64,000 nt of DNA from Aeoliella mucimassa (GCF_007748035.1 NZ_CP036278.1:2976001-3040000), one strand, 5' to 3'; shown: positions 1-8,483, counted from the first letter of the stretch. Numbers and translations: made by a program. The notes: a model not told the origin generated them from the sequence alone.

Positions 1-1
1 G

Positions 2-835
2 TTCTCCATTCTTCCTTGCCGTCGCGACGGGGCCGATCTGTTCACCACCGACGAGCGGCTGAAGCTGTTGTCGTTCACCGGCTCGCCGGAGGTTGGTTGG
101 AAACTAAAACAACGCGCCGGGAAGAAGCCGGTGATCCTGGAACTCGGCGGCAACGCGGCGGTGGTGGTCGACGAAGATGCCGACCTGCAAGATGCTGTCG
201 AGCGCATTCTGATTGGGGCGTTCTACCAATCGGGGCAGAGCTGCATTGGAGTGCAACGCATTCTGGTGCACGCTGCGGTGATCGATGCGTTCCGAGAACT
301 GCTGGTCGACGCCACGCGGCAACTCAAAATGGGCGATCCGAAACTCGAGGAGACGTTTATCGGTCCTATGATCACCGCCGACGAAGCCGAGCGGCTGGAG
401 TCGTGGATCGCCCAGGCGGTAGAAGCTGGCGGCAACCTGCTATGCGGTGGCAAACGCGAAGGGGCGATGCTCGAGGCCACCTTGCTTGAGTCGGTCCCGT
501 CGCATCTCGATATCTGTGCCGAAGAGGCCTTTGGTCCCGTCGCGGTGCTGAGCCAGTTCGACGATTTCGATCAGGCGCTCGCGATGGTAAACGATAGCCA
601 GTTCGGTTTGCAGGCTGGCATCTTCACCCGCGATTGGGTGAAGGTGCAGCGGGCGTGGGACGAATTGGAAGTGGGCGGCGTGGTAATCGGCGACATCCCT
701 TCCTGGCGTGTCGACAACATGCCGTATGGCGGGGTGAAAGAGAGCGGACTTGGCCGCGAGGGGGTGCGGTACGCCATCGCGCACATGAGTGAGCCAAGAC
801 TGCTGGTGATGCGAACTCCGCCGGGGGAAAAGTGA
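2..835 (+). CDS. Aldehyde dehydrogenase family protein, C-terminal part (5' end outside window)
   Basis: NAD(P)-dependent aldehyde dehydrogenases oxidise aldehydes to carboxylic acids. The reading frame is open from base 2, so the N-terminal half lies upstream of the window. The visible part has the family hallmarks: FTGSPEVG, the general-base glutamate in LELGGN, and the nucleophilic cysteine in GQSCIG. Further on are the EEAFGPV segment and a C-terminal PYGGVKESGLGREG block typical of the superfamily. The substrate cannot be told from this fragment. The stop overlaps an ATGA at 832, but the downstream flavoprotein probably starts later (958), so transcription with the lipid operon that follows is possible but unproven. 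Family assignment is firm; subfamily is unknown. Confidence 0.93.
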   Translation, partial: FSILPCRRDGADLFTTDERLKLLSFTGSPEVGWKLKQRAGKKPVILELGGNAAVVVDEDADLQDAVERILIGAFYQSGQSCIGVQRILVHAAVIDAFRELLVDATRQLKMGDPKLEETFIGPMITADEAERLESWIAQAVEAGGNLLCGGKREGAMLEATLLESVPSHLDICAEEAFGPVAVLSQFDDFDQALAMVNDSQFGLQAGIFTRDWVKVQRAWDELEVGGVVIGDIPSWRVDNMPYGGVKESGLGREGVRYAIAHMSEPRLLVMRTPPGEK

Positions 836-957
836 ATGACAAAATGCGCTTCGCGCGGGCAACTTTTTGCTTGCCGAACGAACGTGCCTTGCCTAGAAAC
901 ATTCGGCGAAAGCGCTTGGGGCACTTTCGCAAGGACATTTCTTGTGCGAGGGCTGCC

Positions 958-2286
958 TTGAACATAGCGATCATCGGATCCGGCATAAGCGGTAACCTCA
1001 CCGCACGACTCCTGGCATCACGCCATCGGGTCAAGCTATTCGAAGCAGCCAGCTATGCCGGCGGCCATACGAACTCGGTAGATGTTGCGATATCCCGCCA
1101 GCCGGTCACGGTCGACACGGGATTCATGGTGTTCAACGAGCGAACCTACCCCAACTTTTGCCGGATGCTCGACCTGCTGAACGTAAAGTCGCAGCCGAGC
1201 GACATGAGCTTTAGCGTGCGATGCGACGCGACGAGTCTCGAATACAACGGAAGTAGCGTAAACACGTTGTTCGCGCAGCGAACAAACTTGCTTCGGCCCT
1301 GGTTCTACGGTCTGGTGCGAGGCATTTTGCAATTCAACCAAGTTGGAGAAGCCTACGCGAAGCAACTTGACCAGTCGGACGAATCGATCACCTTGGGGGA
1401 GTTCCTTGACGAACACCGAGTGAGCGACAAAGTCCGACAGTACTACCTGGTGCCGATGCTGGCCGCCATCTGGTCGGCAGCGCCGGAGGCCATCGAGCAA
1501 CTCCCCGCCCGCTTTATCCTGGGGTTCATGCACAATCACGGACTCATGCAACTGGCCGATCGCCCTCGATGGCGGACGATCGTCGGAGGAGCCAAGAACT
1601 ACGTAGCCAAACTGTTAGAGCCCATCAAGGAGCAAGTAAGGCTGTCGACTCCGGTCGAACGAGTCACTCGTCACGAAAGTGGAGTCACCGTACATGCCAA
1701 GAATCAACCAGCCGAGGAGTTCGACCAGGTGGTGTTCGCCACTCACGCCGATCAAACGCTTGCCATGCTCTCGGATGCAACCCTAGCCGAGCAACAAATA
1801 CTAAGTGCCCTCCCCTATCAACCGAATACGGCCATCTTGCATGGCGACACCACGGTGATGCCGACCCGCCCGCGGGCGTGGGCGAGCTGGAACTACCGCA
1901 TTCCCAAAACGAAGAACCATCAGCCGGCCGCGGCCAGTGTCACCTACGATCTCAATCGCCTTCAGAACCTGCCGACCAACGAGCCGGTGTTCGTGACACT
2001 CAATCCGGTAACAGACATTGACGAGAAGAAAATCCACGAGACATTTCAGTACGATCACCCCGCGTATACCCTCGAGAGCGTGCAGGCCCAGCAGCGTTGG
2101 CGCGAGATCAATGGCCAGCAGCGCACTTGGTTCTGCGGTGCGTACTGGGGATATGGCTTTCACGAAGATGGGGTAAACAGCGCCCTGCGTGTGGCCGCTG
2201 AGTTTGGAGTGACTTTAGACGAGTTGAGAAAACCTGTCGTGGATCAAACAAATTGCGAGCAGCGTGTTGCCGCTGCTGCGAACTGA
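958..2286 (+). CDS. FAD-dependent amine-oxidase-like oxidoreductase of the cyclopropane/furan fatty-acid gene set
   Basis: This is an FAD/NAD-binding flavoprotein of the amine oxidase superfamily. The dinucleotide-binding motif GSGISGN sits at the very start, followed by an FAD-contacting acidic residue in LFEAASYAGGH. The frame is open back to an ATG at 832, but that adds 42 basic residues without family character. The TTG at 958, preceded by a purine-rich GCGAGGG, puts the Rossmann motif at residue 7 and is preferred (442 aa). Genes of this type commonly precede DUF1365 and cyclopropane-fatty-acid synthase genes, exactly as here, and are thought to act on unsaturated or methylated acyl chains. 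The exact reaction is inferred from context. The next gene starts 22 bp downstream. Confidence 0.85.
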   Translation: MNIAIIGSGISGNLTARLLASRHRVKLFEAASYAGGHTNSVDVAISRQPVTVDTGFMVFNERTYPNFCRMLDLLNVKSQPSDMSFSVRCDATSLEYNGSSVNTLFAQRTNLLRPWFYGLVRGILQFNQVGEAYAKQLDQSDESITLGEFLDEHRVSDKVRQYYLVPMLAAIWSAAPEAIEQLPARFILGFMHNHGLMQLADRPRWRTIVGGAKNYVAKLLEPIKEQVRLSTPVERVTRHESGVTVHAKNQPAEEFDQVVFATHADQTLAMLSDATLAEQQILSALPYQPNTAILHGDTTVMPTRPRAWASWNYRIPKTKNHQPAAASVTYDLNRLQNLPTNEPVFVTLNPVTDIDEKKIHETFQYDHPAYTLESVQAQQRWREINGQQRTWFCGAYWGYGFHEDGVNSALRVAAEFGVTLDELRKPVVDQTNCEQRVAAAAN

Positions 2287-2308
2287 CCTGGGAGCCGATG
2301 GAGCAATC

Positions 2309-3103
2309 ATGAACAGTTGCATCTATCGATCTTCGGTGAGTCACCGCCGGCGGACGCCTGTCGAGCATCAGTTTCGCTACCGACTGTTTTGGTTGTATAT
2401 CGATTTAGAGGAGTGGCCGGTATTGAGCCGCCAGGTTACCGGCCTGAGCGATCGCCGATTCGCGCCTGCAGCACTTTGGCGTAACGATCACCTTGGTGAT
2501 CGCGATACTCCGTTACAGCAGTCCGTGCGACAGTTGGTGCACGAGCGAACGGGGGCCGATTTAGCAAACGGACCGATTCGATTGCTCACGCAACCGCGGT
2601 CGTTGGGGTTCTACTTCAGTCCGCTGAATATGTACTACTGCTTCGACCAGCACGAAACGCTCACTGCTGTCGTAGCGGAAGTGAATAACACCCCGTGGGG
2701 CGAGCAGCATTGTTACGTGCTGTGGTCAGACAATCAAACCGCGCCGGGGTGCTATCGCCATGCGAAGACATTCCATGTCTCTCCATTCATGGGCATGGAT
2801 CAATCGTACGTATGGCAAGTGCAACCGCCCGATGAACAATTTCAATTGCATTTAGCGACCGAACGAAGTGGGCAGGCCTATTTTGATGCGGCCATGAACC
2901 TTGAGCGGCGCCCCCTGACCAGCGGGTCGCTGATGCGTCATCTAGCGACGAGTCCCATCAATGCGGGGCGTGTGCTTTCCGCGATTTATTTCGAAGCTTT
3001 CCGACTTTGGATGAAGCGATGTCCCTACTTTCCACACCCCAAGAACCAATCTACCGCAACCCCGACCAGTCAGGCGTCGTCGCCGATGAATCCTGCCGGC
3101 TGA
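2309..3103 (+). CDS. DUF1365 family protein
   Basis: This 264-aa protein belongs to DUF1365, a family of unknown biochemical role. It nearly always lies between a flavin oxidoreductase and cyclopropane-fatty-acid-synthase genes. Recognisable segments are the HRRRTPVEHQFRY start, the FNPLS-like LGFYFSPLNMYYC, and the ending HVSPFMGMD typical of the family. The ATG at 2309 is preferred over an upstream in-frame start at 2264 because GGAG lies just upstream and the family normally begins near this SCIYRSSVSHRR stretch. Its 3' end overlaps the start of the cyclopropane synthase gene, which suggests coupled translation. A role in handling or modifying acyl chains is likely but inferred from the neighbours only. 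Confidence 0.88.
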   Translation: MNSCIYRSSVSHRRRTPVEHQFRYRLFWLYIDLEEWPVLSRQVTGLSDRRFAPAALWRNDHLGDRDTPLQQSVRQLVHERTGADLANGPIRLLTQPRSLGFYFSPLNMYYCFDQHETLTAVVAEVNNTPWGEQHCYVLWSDNQTAPGCYRHAKTFHVSPFMGMDQSYVWQVQPPDEQFQLHLATERSGQAYFDAAMNLERRPLTSGSLMRHLATSPINAGRVLSAIYFEAFRLWMKRCPYFPHPKNQSTATPTSQASSPMNPAG

Positions 3104-4281
3104 CTCGTTGGAGTCGAAACCTGGTGCTGAAGCGGCTCGACCAACTGCAAGGTGGGCGAATCGTGCTGCACGAAGGCACCAATCGCTACACGCTTGGCCA
3201 AGGCGATAGCCATTCGATGGCCGCGGAGATTTACGTGCGTCAGCCGCAGTTCTACCGCCGCGTATTGACCGGAGGGAGCCTGGGGGCCGCCGAGTCGTAC
3301 ATGGATGGCGACTGGGCCACCGACGACCTGCCCGACTTGCTTAGTGTGTTTGCAAAGGATTGGAACGTTTCGTGCGAACTCAACCAAGGCTGGCGGTGGT
3401 GGCGCAAACCGCTCGAACGCACTTGGAACTGGCTGCGTCGCAACACACTCGCCGGGAGCCGCAAGAACATTGCGGACCATTACGATCTATCGAACGAGTT
3501 CTATGGACTCTGGCTCGATGAGACGATGAACTATTCCTCGGGCGTATTCGACTCGCCCGAGTCGACGCTTGCCGAGGCATCGGTGCGAAAGATGGATGTC
3601 GTTAGCCAGCGTCTGGAACTCAAGCCAACCGACCACTTGCTTGAGATCGGCACCGGCTGGGGCGCCCTCGCCCGCCATGCTGCTGAGCAGTATGGCTGCC
3701 GAGTGACAACCACCACCATCTCTCAGCAGCAGTACAACTTGGCGCGGGAGCGGTTCGATCGCTCTCCGGCTCGCGGTCGACTCACGCTGCTCGATCACGA
3801 CTATCGAGAACTGAAAGGCCAATTCGATAAGCTGGTGAGTATCGAAATGATCGAAGCGGTGGGCCATGAGTATCACAAAAACTTTTTCCGGCAATGCAGC
3901 GACTTGCTCAAGCCGGGGGGCAAGATGGTGCTGCAAGCCATCACGATTCCAGATCAGCGGTACGACGACTATCGCCGATCGGTCGACTTCATCCAACGCT
4001 ATATCTTCCCCGGCGGTGCCCTCCCCTCGATGGGAGCCATCCACCGCGCGGTCGGGCAACACACCGCGCTGCTACCGGTGGCCGTGCAAGATTACGGGCT
4101 GCACTACGCCCGAACTCTCGAAGCTTGGCGCGAGCGGTTCTTCGACCGCATCCACGAAGTGCGTCGATTGGGCTTCGATGATCGCTTCATTCGGATGTGG
4201 GACTACTACCTTTCGTATTGCATCGCGGGCTTCAAAGAACGCCATATCGGTGTCGTGCAAATGGAATTCATCAAGGCTTAG
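3019..4281 (+). CDS. Cyclopropane-fatty-acyl-phospholipid synthase family methyltransferase
   Basis: This SAM-dependent enzyme transfers a methylene or methyl group to the double bond of unsaturated acyl chains in membrane phospholipids. The N-terminal lipid-binding domain (residues about 1-125) is followed by the family signature DHYDLSNEFYGLWLDETMNYSSG, the SAM-binding LEIGTGWGAL and the SIEMIEAVGHEYH segment that carries an active-site glutamate. YIFPGGALPS and HYARTLEAWRERF are also canonical. The ATG at 3019 is chosen; the gene overlaps the end of the DUF1365 gene by about 85 bp. At 420 aa it is slightly longer than E. coli Cfa (382 aa). Whether the product is a cyclopropane, a methyl-branched or a furan precursor chain cannot be decided from sequence. 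Confidence 0.93.
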   Translation: MSLLSTPQEPIYRNPDQSGVVADESCRLTRWSRNLVLKRLDQLQGGRIVLHEGTNRYTLGQGDSHSMAAEIYVRQPQFYRRVLTGGSLGAAESYMDGDWATDDLPDLLSVFAKDWNVSCELNQGWRWWRKPLERTWNWLRRNTLAGSRKNIADHYDLSNEFYGLWLDETMNYSSGVFDSPESTLAEASVRKMDVVSQRLELKPTDHLLEIGTGWGALARHAAEQYGCRVTTTTISQQQYNLARERFDRSPARGRLTLLDHDYRELKGQFDKLVSIEMIEAVGHEYHKNFFRQCSDLLKPGGKMVLQAITIPDQRYDDYRRSVDFIQRYIFPGGALPSMGAIHRAVGQHTALLPVAVQDYGLHYARTLEAWRERFFDRIHEVRRLGFDDRFIRMWDYYLSYCIAGFKERHIGVVQMEFIKA

Positions 4282-4330
4282 ATCGGTCTCACTACCTATT
4301 CCCATCGTTCTCTCGTAAGTAAATCGAATC

Positions 4331-5362
4331 ATGCTTACCACTCTAGCCGAAAAACGTTACCTACCCGATCGCGCGATTCGGTATGGCATGCGACGGTTGC
4401 TCGCCGAACGCCTGAGGAAGTCACGCCTTGCGGAAGAGAGCACCGCCGATTTTGCAAAATGGCTCCGCGAGGTCGACGAGGTAGCCGTGGCAACCGACCA
4501 GGCCAACTCGCAACACTACGAGGTGCCGACCGAGTTCTTCGAGACCGTGCTGGGGCCGCACCTGAAGTACAGTTGTGGCTATTGGGACTCTCCAGAAGTG
4601 TCGTTAGGCGAGTCGGAGGCCGCTATGCTGAGCCTCACCTGCCAGCGAGCGCGACTGGTCGACGGGCAGCAGGTGCTCGAACTCGGCTGCGGCTGGGGAT
4701 CGCTATCGCTCTGGATGGCCGAGCATTACCCGGCAAGCCAGATTACCGCGATGTCGAACTCGGCAACGCAGCGCGAGTACATTCTGCAGCAAGCCGAAGA
4801 GCGTGGACTGAATAATCTTGTCGTCCACACCGCAAATATTGCGAGCTTCGAGCCGCCAGGCACTTATGACCGTGTGGTGTCGGTCGAAATGTTCGAACAT
4901 GTACGGAACTATCAGAATCTGCTAAGTCGGATTCGCAGTTGGTTGAACCCAGGTGGGCAGCTGTTTGTGCATATCTTCTGCCATCGCCAGTTTGCTTACC
5001 CGTTTGAGGTCGACGCAGAGCAAGGCAGCGACGCCCAGAACTGGATGACGCAACACTTCTTCACCGGCGGGGTGATGCCCAGTTACGATTTGCTGCGGGA
5101 GTTTGCCGACCACATGGTGGTGGACGACTCGTGGTGGATCGACGGAAGGCATTACGCACGCACTTGCGAGACCTGGCTGAAGCAGCTGGATGTGAACCAC
5201 TCGAAGGCAAAGGCTGCGCTGGCAGAAGGAGACAATCCCGCCCCAGTCACGGTGCAACTACAACGCTGGCGGATGTTCTTCATGGCCTGCGCCGAGCTAT
5301 TTTCGTACGACGCCGGGCGGCAGTGGGGCGTTGGGCACTATTTGCTGAAACCCCGAGGTTAG
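4331..5362 (+). CDS. Second CFA/coclaurine-N-methyltransferase-like SAM methyltransferase
   Basis: This 343-aa class I methyltransferase is distantly related to cyclopropane fatty acid synthases and closer to coclaurine N-methyltransferase-like bacterial proteins. It shows HYEVPTEFF and KYSCGYWD (matching the cyclopropane synthase signature), SAM motif LELGCGWGSL, VSVEMFEHV, and the C-terminal FFTGGVMPS and HYARTCETW blocks. It starts 49 bp after the first synthase gene in the same orientation and is followed directly by DUF1295. The N-terminal lipid-binding domain of true Cfa is shorter here, so the substrate may differ from that of its neighbour. A second lipid-methylation step is the simplest reading; amine methylation is an alternative. 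Confidence 0.88.
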   Translation: MLTTLAEKRYLPDRAIRYGMRRLLAERLRKSRLAEESTADFAKWLREVDEVAVATDQANSQHYEVPTEFFETVLGPHLKYSCGYWDSPEVSLGESEAAMLSLTCQRARLVDGQQVLELGCGWGSLSLWMAEHYPASQITAMSNSATQREYILQQAEERGLNNLVVHTANIASFEPPGTYDRVVSVEMFEHVRNYQNLLSRIRSWLNPGGQLFVHIFCHRQFAYPFEVDAEQGSDAQNWMTQHFFTGGVMPSYDLLREFADHMVVDDSWWIDGRHYARTCETWLKQLDVNHSKAKAALAEGDNPAPVTVQLQRWRMFFMACAELFSYDAGRQWGVGHYLLKPRG

Positions 5363-5364
5363 CA

Positions 5365-6165
5365 TTGTCGCTGTTTGAACTCATCCAACTCTCGGCAGGC
5401 ATCGTTGCCGGCTACATACTTTGCTTCTGGCTGGTGAGCGTGCCGCTGCGCAACGTGAGCATTGTCGACATCGGTTGGGGTCCAGGCTTTGCGATCGTCG
5501 CGTGGGGGTGCTGGTGGGCGATGCCAGTTCATCAGACGCGTGCGTACGTTCTACTCACGCTCGTGACCTTGTGGGCACTCCGTTTAGGCGTGCACCTAAC
5601 CGTTCGGAACATTGGAGAAGAAGAGGACCGGCGTTACCAGTCGATGCGGCGAAAGATCGGTCCGCAGTTCTGGTGGGTGAGTCTGCTGACCGTGTTCGCG
5701 CTGCAAGGCGTTGTGATGTGGACGGTCGCGCTGCCGGTGGTTGTGGGGCTGGAGAGCAGTTACTGGTTTGGAGACTTGCAACCGCTGCACTGGGGAGGAA
5801 TTGCGCTCTGGATCGTCGGAATGGGTTTCGAATCGATCGGCGACTGGCAACTCGCCCGCTTCAAAGCGAATACAGAGAATGAATCGCAAGTGTGCGATCA
5901 AGGACTATGGCGATACACACGCCACCCGAACTACTTCGGCGACTTCTGCGTGTGGTGGGGACACTGGCTCGTATCGCTCGGCATGTGGACTGACGCCTGG
6001 ACGGTCGTCAGTCCACTGCTCATGAGCGTATTGCTAATGCGAGTGTCGGGAGTCACCCTGCTGGAGAGTGATATCTCGGATCGCCGGCCCGCGTATGCGG
6101 AATACAAGCGACGCACGAGCGCGTTCTTCCCGTGGTTCCCCAAAGCCGAGGTGCCAGGTGACTAA
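5365..6165 (+). CDS. DUF1295 family integral membrane protein (steroid 5-alpha-reductase-like fold)
   Basis: This is a polytopic membrane protein of DUF1295, related to isoprenylcysteine methyltransferases and steroid 5-alpha reductases. The long upstream extension of the frame runs through the previous gene and is not protein-like. The TTG at 5365 has GAGG at 5355-5358 and starts two bases after the previous stop, giving 266 aa, the normal family length. Motifs seen are the VSIVDIGWGPGF start, NIGEEEDRRYQSMR, and the C-terminal GLWRYTRHPNYFGDF with EYKRRTSAFFPW, the conserved cofactor-binding region. As last gene of the lipid operon it may reduce or otherwise modify acyl double bonds, but no direct function is established. 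Its stop overlaps the stop of the convergent gene at 6162. Confidence 0.92.
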   Translation: MSLFELIQLSAGIVAGYILCFWLVSVPLRNVSIVDIGWGPGFAIVAWGCWWAMPVHQTRAYVLLTLVTLWALRLGVHLTVRNIGEEEDRRYQSMRRKIGPQFWWVSLLTVFALQGVVMWTVALPVVVGLESSYWFGDLQPLHWGGIALWIVGMGFESIGDWQLARFKANTENESQVCDQGLWRYTRHPNYFGDFCVWWGHWLVSLGMWTDAWTVVSPLLMSVLLMRVSGVTLLESDISDRRPAYAEYKRRTSAFFPWFPKAEVPGD

Positions 6166-6527
6166 CGAACGAGGATCACGCTGGAACGCGATGGGTACCA
6201 GCTGAAGGGACGGCCGCCCGGCATTTCCCAACGGGGGCTCGGAACTCCAGCGAACGGAGTGGCGTTCGACAGCGGACGCGAAGCGCTCATGCCGTACCAC
6301 TTCATCGATTCGATGCGAGCAATCCGCTGATACGCACGGGCTTGGGCCTTTTGCTGGATGATCATCCGGGGGGTAAGTTCCGGCTCGGGGGTCGTTTCGC
6401 TATGCCAGCTGGAATCGCTGGGGGACTCTTCCGACATCATATCGAGAGGATTATTCTGAGCAGATGCCAAAGAAGCGAACGTAAAAAGGCCGAGAAGGGC
6501 CACGGTTCGGGCAAGATTGGTGATCAT
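6162..6527 (-). CDS. Small secreted protein of unknown function
   Basis: I do not recognise this 121-aa protein. It has a clear cleavable signal peptide: MITNLARTV, a hydrophobic core and an SLASA cleavage-like end around residue 23. The mature part is acidic first (EESPSDSS), then ends in a proline/serine-rich tail containing KWYGMSASRPLSN and SPRWEMPGGRPF. The frame is also open to an ATG at 6542, five codons upstream, and neither start has a strong ribosome binding site. The gene converges on the DUF1295 gene with overlapping stop codons. A protein of the cell surface or periplasm is likely. Confidence 0.7.
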   Translation of the reverse strand: MITNLARTVALLGLFTFASLASAQNNPLDMMSEESPSDSSWHSETTPEPELTPRMIIQQKAQARAYQRIARIESMKWYGMSASRPLSNATPFAGVPSPRWEMPGGRPFSWYPSRSSVILVR

Positions 6528-6542
6528 GGGTCGAACTCGCAT

Positions 6543-6935
6543 TGGGTAAAGGGTGCCTGCAGGTCTGGTTTCCGAAGGGGAGCAGCGGCTCTCCAGGAGC
6601 CTGTGGAGGATGCCGCAGGGGAAAACTCGCCTGTTGCTAGTTCGGCCAAAAGGGCTCGAAACCCTGAGTTTCGTCCGGCAGCCGTTACGACCCGTCTTTT
6701 TGTTGGCAAAGTTTGCGGGTTAGGGGAACGCGGCATCCATTTTGCTGCTAGCTACCGGTTTGCGTCGGGGCATACCGCTGTTACTATAAGATCCGTGGGC
6801 CGTGCGGCCTCACCGGCAATATTGCCCCCTCGGGGGCGAATACAAGACAACGGCGGATATGTCTGCCGGTTACAACATCCGAGTTTACGGTCCCCAAAAT
6901 CGTGGGGGGACATCCTTCTGTCTGGAGATTTAACG
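6543..6935. other. 393-bp intergenic region between divergent small genes
   Basis: No convincing gene lies here. It separates the minus-strand secreted protein from the plus-strand acidic lipoprotein, so it should hold promoters in both directions. A weak sigma70-like pair, TTGCGT at 6760-6765 and TACTAT at 6782-6787 with 16-bp spacing, faces the lipoprotein gene and would leave a leader of about 140 nt. The leader is rich in short G/C complementary runs (for example CCCCTCGGGGG near 6826-6836). Confidence 0.4.
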
Positions 6936-7124
6936 ATGAAGAAGTTTGGCATTCTGATGCTGATGCTCAGCCTGGTTGGCTACTCTGTTGGTTGCGGTGG
7001 TACTGAGACTGAGACTACTCCCACCACCCCTGAAGTAACTGAAGGCGAAGCAGCCACCACCGAAGAAGGTGCGACTGACGAAGCTCCCGCCGAAGAAGCA
7101 CCCGCTGAAGAAGCTGCTGAGTAG
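6936..7124 (+). CDS. Small acidic secreted protein or lipoprotein, 62 aa
   Basis: This very short gene encodes a signal sequence followed by a low-complexity acidic mature part rich in Thr, Glu, Ala and Pro. The start is MKKFGILMLML with YSVGC near residue 20 as an imperfect lipobox. The ATG at 6936 is preceded by GGAG at 6924-6927; the longer open frame upstream is not coding-like. A strong intrinsic terminator follows 28 bp after the stop, which supports a genuine separate transcription unit. The body repeats an APAEE motif near the end. Similar tiny acidic lipoproteins are common in planctomycetes; the function is unknown. Confidence 0.75.
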   Translation: MKKFGILMLMLSLVGYSVGCGGTETETTPTTPEVTEGEAATTEEGATDEAPAEEAPAEEAAE

Positions 7125-7152
7125 TTTCTGCTCAAGCGATCTTGAAAACGAC

Positions 7153-7193
7153 AAAAGGCCAGACGTGGCGAACAGCTACGTCTGGCCTTTTTT
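7153..7193 (+). terminator. Rho-independent terminator
   Basis: A perfect 14-bp inverted repeat (7153-7166 with 7178-7191) around an 11-nt loop is followed by a run of six T. It ends the transcript of the small acidic lipoprotein at 6936. The A-run on the left side means it may also act on the opposite strand for the gene at 7244. Confidence 0.92.
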
Positions 7194-7243
7194 ATGATCA
7201 TGGGGAATAAGGATACTTATTTTATATAGCGGGAAAGTTAGAC

Positions 7244-7954
7244 CTAGCATTTGTGGTGTCGTCGAGTCACTCGTCGCTGCGGCCGGCGGGAATCAATACC
7301 TCCGCTAGCCCGATATCCATACTGTACCGCGAACCACTCGGCGTAGCGCTCTCGATCGACGTAGGAGGTATTCCGATCGTCGAGCAAATGGCCCAATTCG
7401 TGAATCAGGATGTTATTCAGGTAAAAATCACGGATCGCTTCGGCGGTCCACTCCAGAGTCCAGGATTCGCCGTCCTGATGCCAGCGGCCTCCATACATGC
7501 GGGCTTCGTTGATGAACGTAGGCTGCGGCGGTTTGGTGAAGCATTCCACCAGCGACTCTTCGAGCGGGTAGAGGTAAAGGGTCGAACCCCATTGCATTCC
7601 ATAGCACGGGAAACTCTGTTTCTTGCGTGTGATGCGACTGAGTTGTACGACCTCGAGGTCCGAAAGGAACGATGCAGGTAACTCGGATAAGCGTGCGCGG
7701 ACCTCACTTGGGGTCACCACATGTTGATATCCGTATCCTGGCTCTTGAACGACGACTTTGTAATCGCCTCCTTCGCCATGCGGTTCGTGCCAGTCCTCGG
7801 GAGGCGAGAACGGTTCGCGCAGCGTGCTGTGACCGACGTGTGTTCGTCGCGATTTCTGCTGGATACGTTTGGCGTCGCGACTCGCACAGGCAGTGTTGTG
7901 TCGTTTAACCAAGCGAACTTGCGTTTTGGCAAGTTGCGAACGGCGGCGGGACAT
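7244..7954 (-). CDS. Zinc metallopeptidase-like protein (HELGH motif)
   Basis: This 236-aa protein has a zincin-type motif HELGHLLDD near residue 185, followed by an ERYAEWFAVQYGYR segment that could supply the third ligand. The N-terminus is basic (MSRRRSQLAKTQ) and lacks a signal peptide, so it is probably cytoplasmic. The start at 7954 is chosen because AGGTG lies 5 bp upstream; the frame is open to 8017 without such a signal. The C-terminus is again very basic (RRPQRRVTRRHHK). I cannot place it in a named peptidase family and peptidase activity is unproven. Confidence 0.72.
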   Translation of the reverse strand: MSRRRSQLAKTQVRLVKRHNTACASRDAKRIQQKSRRTHVGHSTLREPFSPPEDWHEPHGEGGDYKVVVQEPGYGYQHVVTPSEVRARLSELPASFLSDLEVVQLSRITRKKQSFPCYGMQWGSTLYLYPLEESLVECFTKPPQPTFINEARMYGGRWHQDGESWTLEWTAEAIRDFYLNNILIHELGHLLDDRNTSYVDRERYAEWFAVQYGYRASGGIDSRRPQRRVTRRHHKC

Positions 7955-8267
7955 GGTCACCTCGCTTTGGGCATGGTAGGCATGCATGGGAACTCGCTGA
8001 AGTGCTCCCGCACTCACTCCATCGCGGCGGTTTTGACCACAAGGTCAGAAAAGGCGAGCTGTAGCTCCGAATCCTGGAGCCGGGGGGGTGGGGGGCTGGT
8101 CGTGCCACCCAATTCCATCGTAGGCTGATGCCCAGCGGCCCGGCAAATAGATTCCCCAAGTCTGCATTTGGCCGTACCTTACGAACTGGACAACTTGCCG
8201 ATCGTCCCGTGCAAACCGGCCAAGCACCCCTCTGTGGCGGGGTGTTTTGGGCAGCAGGAACCCCCCC
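7955..8267. other. 313-bp divergent intergenic region with G-rich run and hairpin
   Basis: No gene is supported here. The region holds a G-rich tract (about 8081-8097) and a small hairpin, CACCCC at 8225-8230 pairing with GGGGTG at 8239-8244 followed by TTTT, just ahead of the glutaredoxin gene. A run of seven C directly precedes that gene's ATG. Promoters for both divergent genes should lie here but none is clear-cut. Confidence 0.4.
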
Positions 8268-8483
8268 ATGCAGGTGGAATTGTATACCAGACAAGGGTGT
8301 CATTTGTGCGATGATGCCGACCGATTACTCCGCTCCTGCGGCCTTGATCCGGTGTTAATCGACATCGATCAACGGCCCGAATTGCTTTCGAAATACACGA
8401 ATTGCGTGCCTGTGGTGGTGATAGATGGCAAGGTTCGATTCCGTGGCCGCATTGATCGGCGACTACTAGAACGCTTGCTGTGA
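8268..8483 (+). CDS. Glutaredoxin/thioredoxin-like small redox protein
   Basis: This 71-aa protein has the thioredoxin fold pattern of the glutaredoxin-like DUF836 type: a first strand VELYTRQGCHLCDDA containing a CxxC redox motif (CHLC, about residues 11-14), a helix, then DPVLIDIDQRPEL and the cis-proline strand NCVPVVVIDG. The ATG at 8268 is preferred over 8247 because AGGA lies upstream at a usable distance and the protein starts directly with the first beta strand. It is followed after 13 bp by thiO in the same direction. A role as electron donor or thiol-disulfide exchanger in the cytoplasm is likely; the partner is unknown. Confidence 0.88.
   Translation: MQVELYTRQGCHLCDDADRLLRSCGLDPVLIDIDQRPELLSKYTNCVPVVVIDGKVRFRGRIDRRLLERLL

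Noticed and set aside
832-957. ATG at 832 overlapping the aldehyde dehydrogenase stop as start of the flavoprotein
   Set aside because: It would put 42 atypical basic residues ahead of the Rossmann motif. TTG 958 with an upstream purine run fits better, although the coupled ATGA is tempting.
6342-6935. Upstream extension of the small lipoprotein frame
   Set aside because: It lacks coding character, includes low-similarity basic sequence, and the ATG at 6936 has the ribosome binding site and signal peptide.
8081-8097. G-quadruplex-like tract
   Set aside because: A G7 and G6 run lie close together but four separated G-runs are not clear; reported only as part of the intergenic description.
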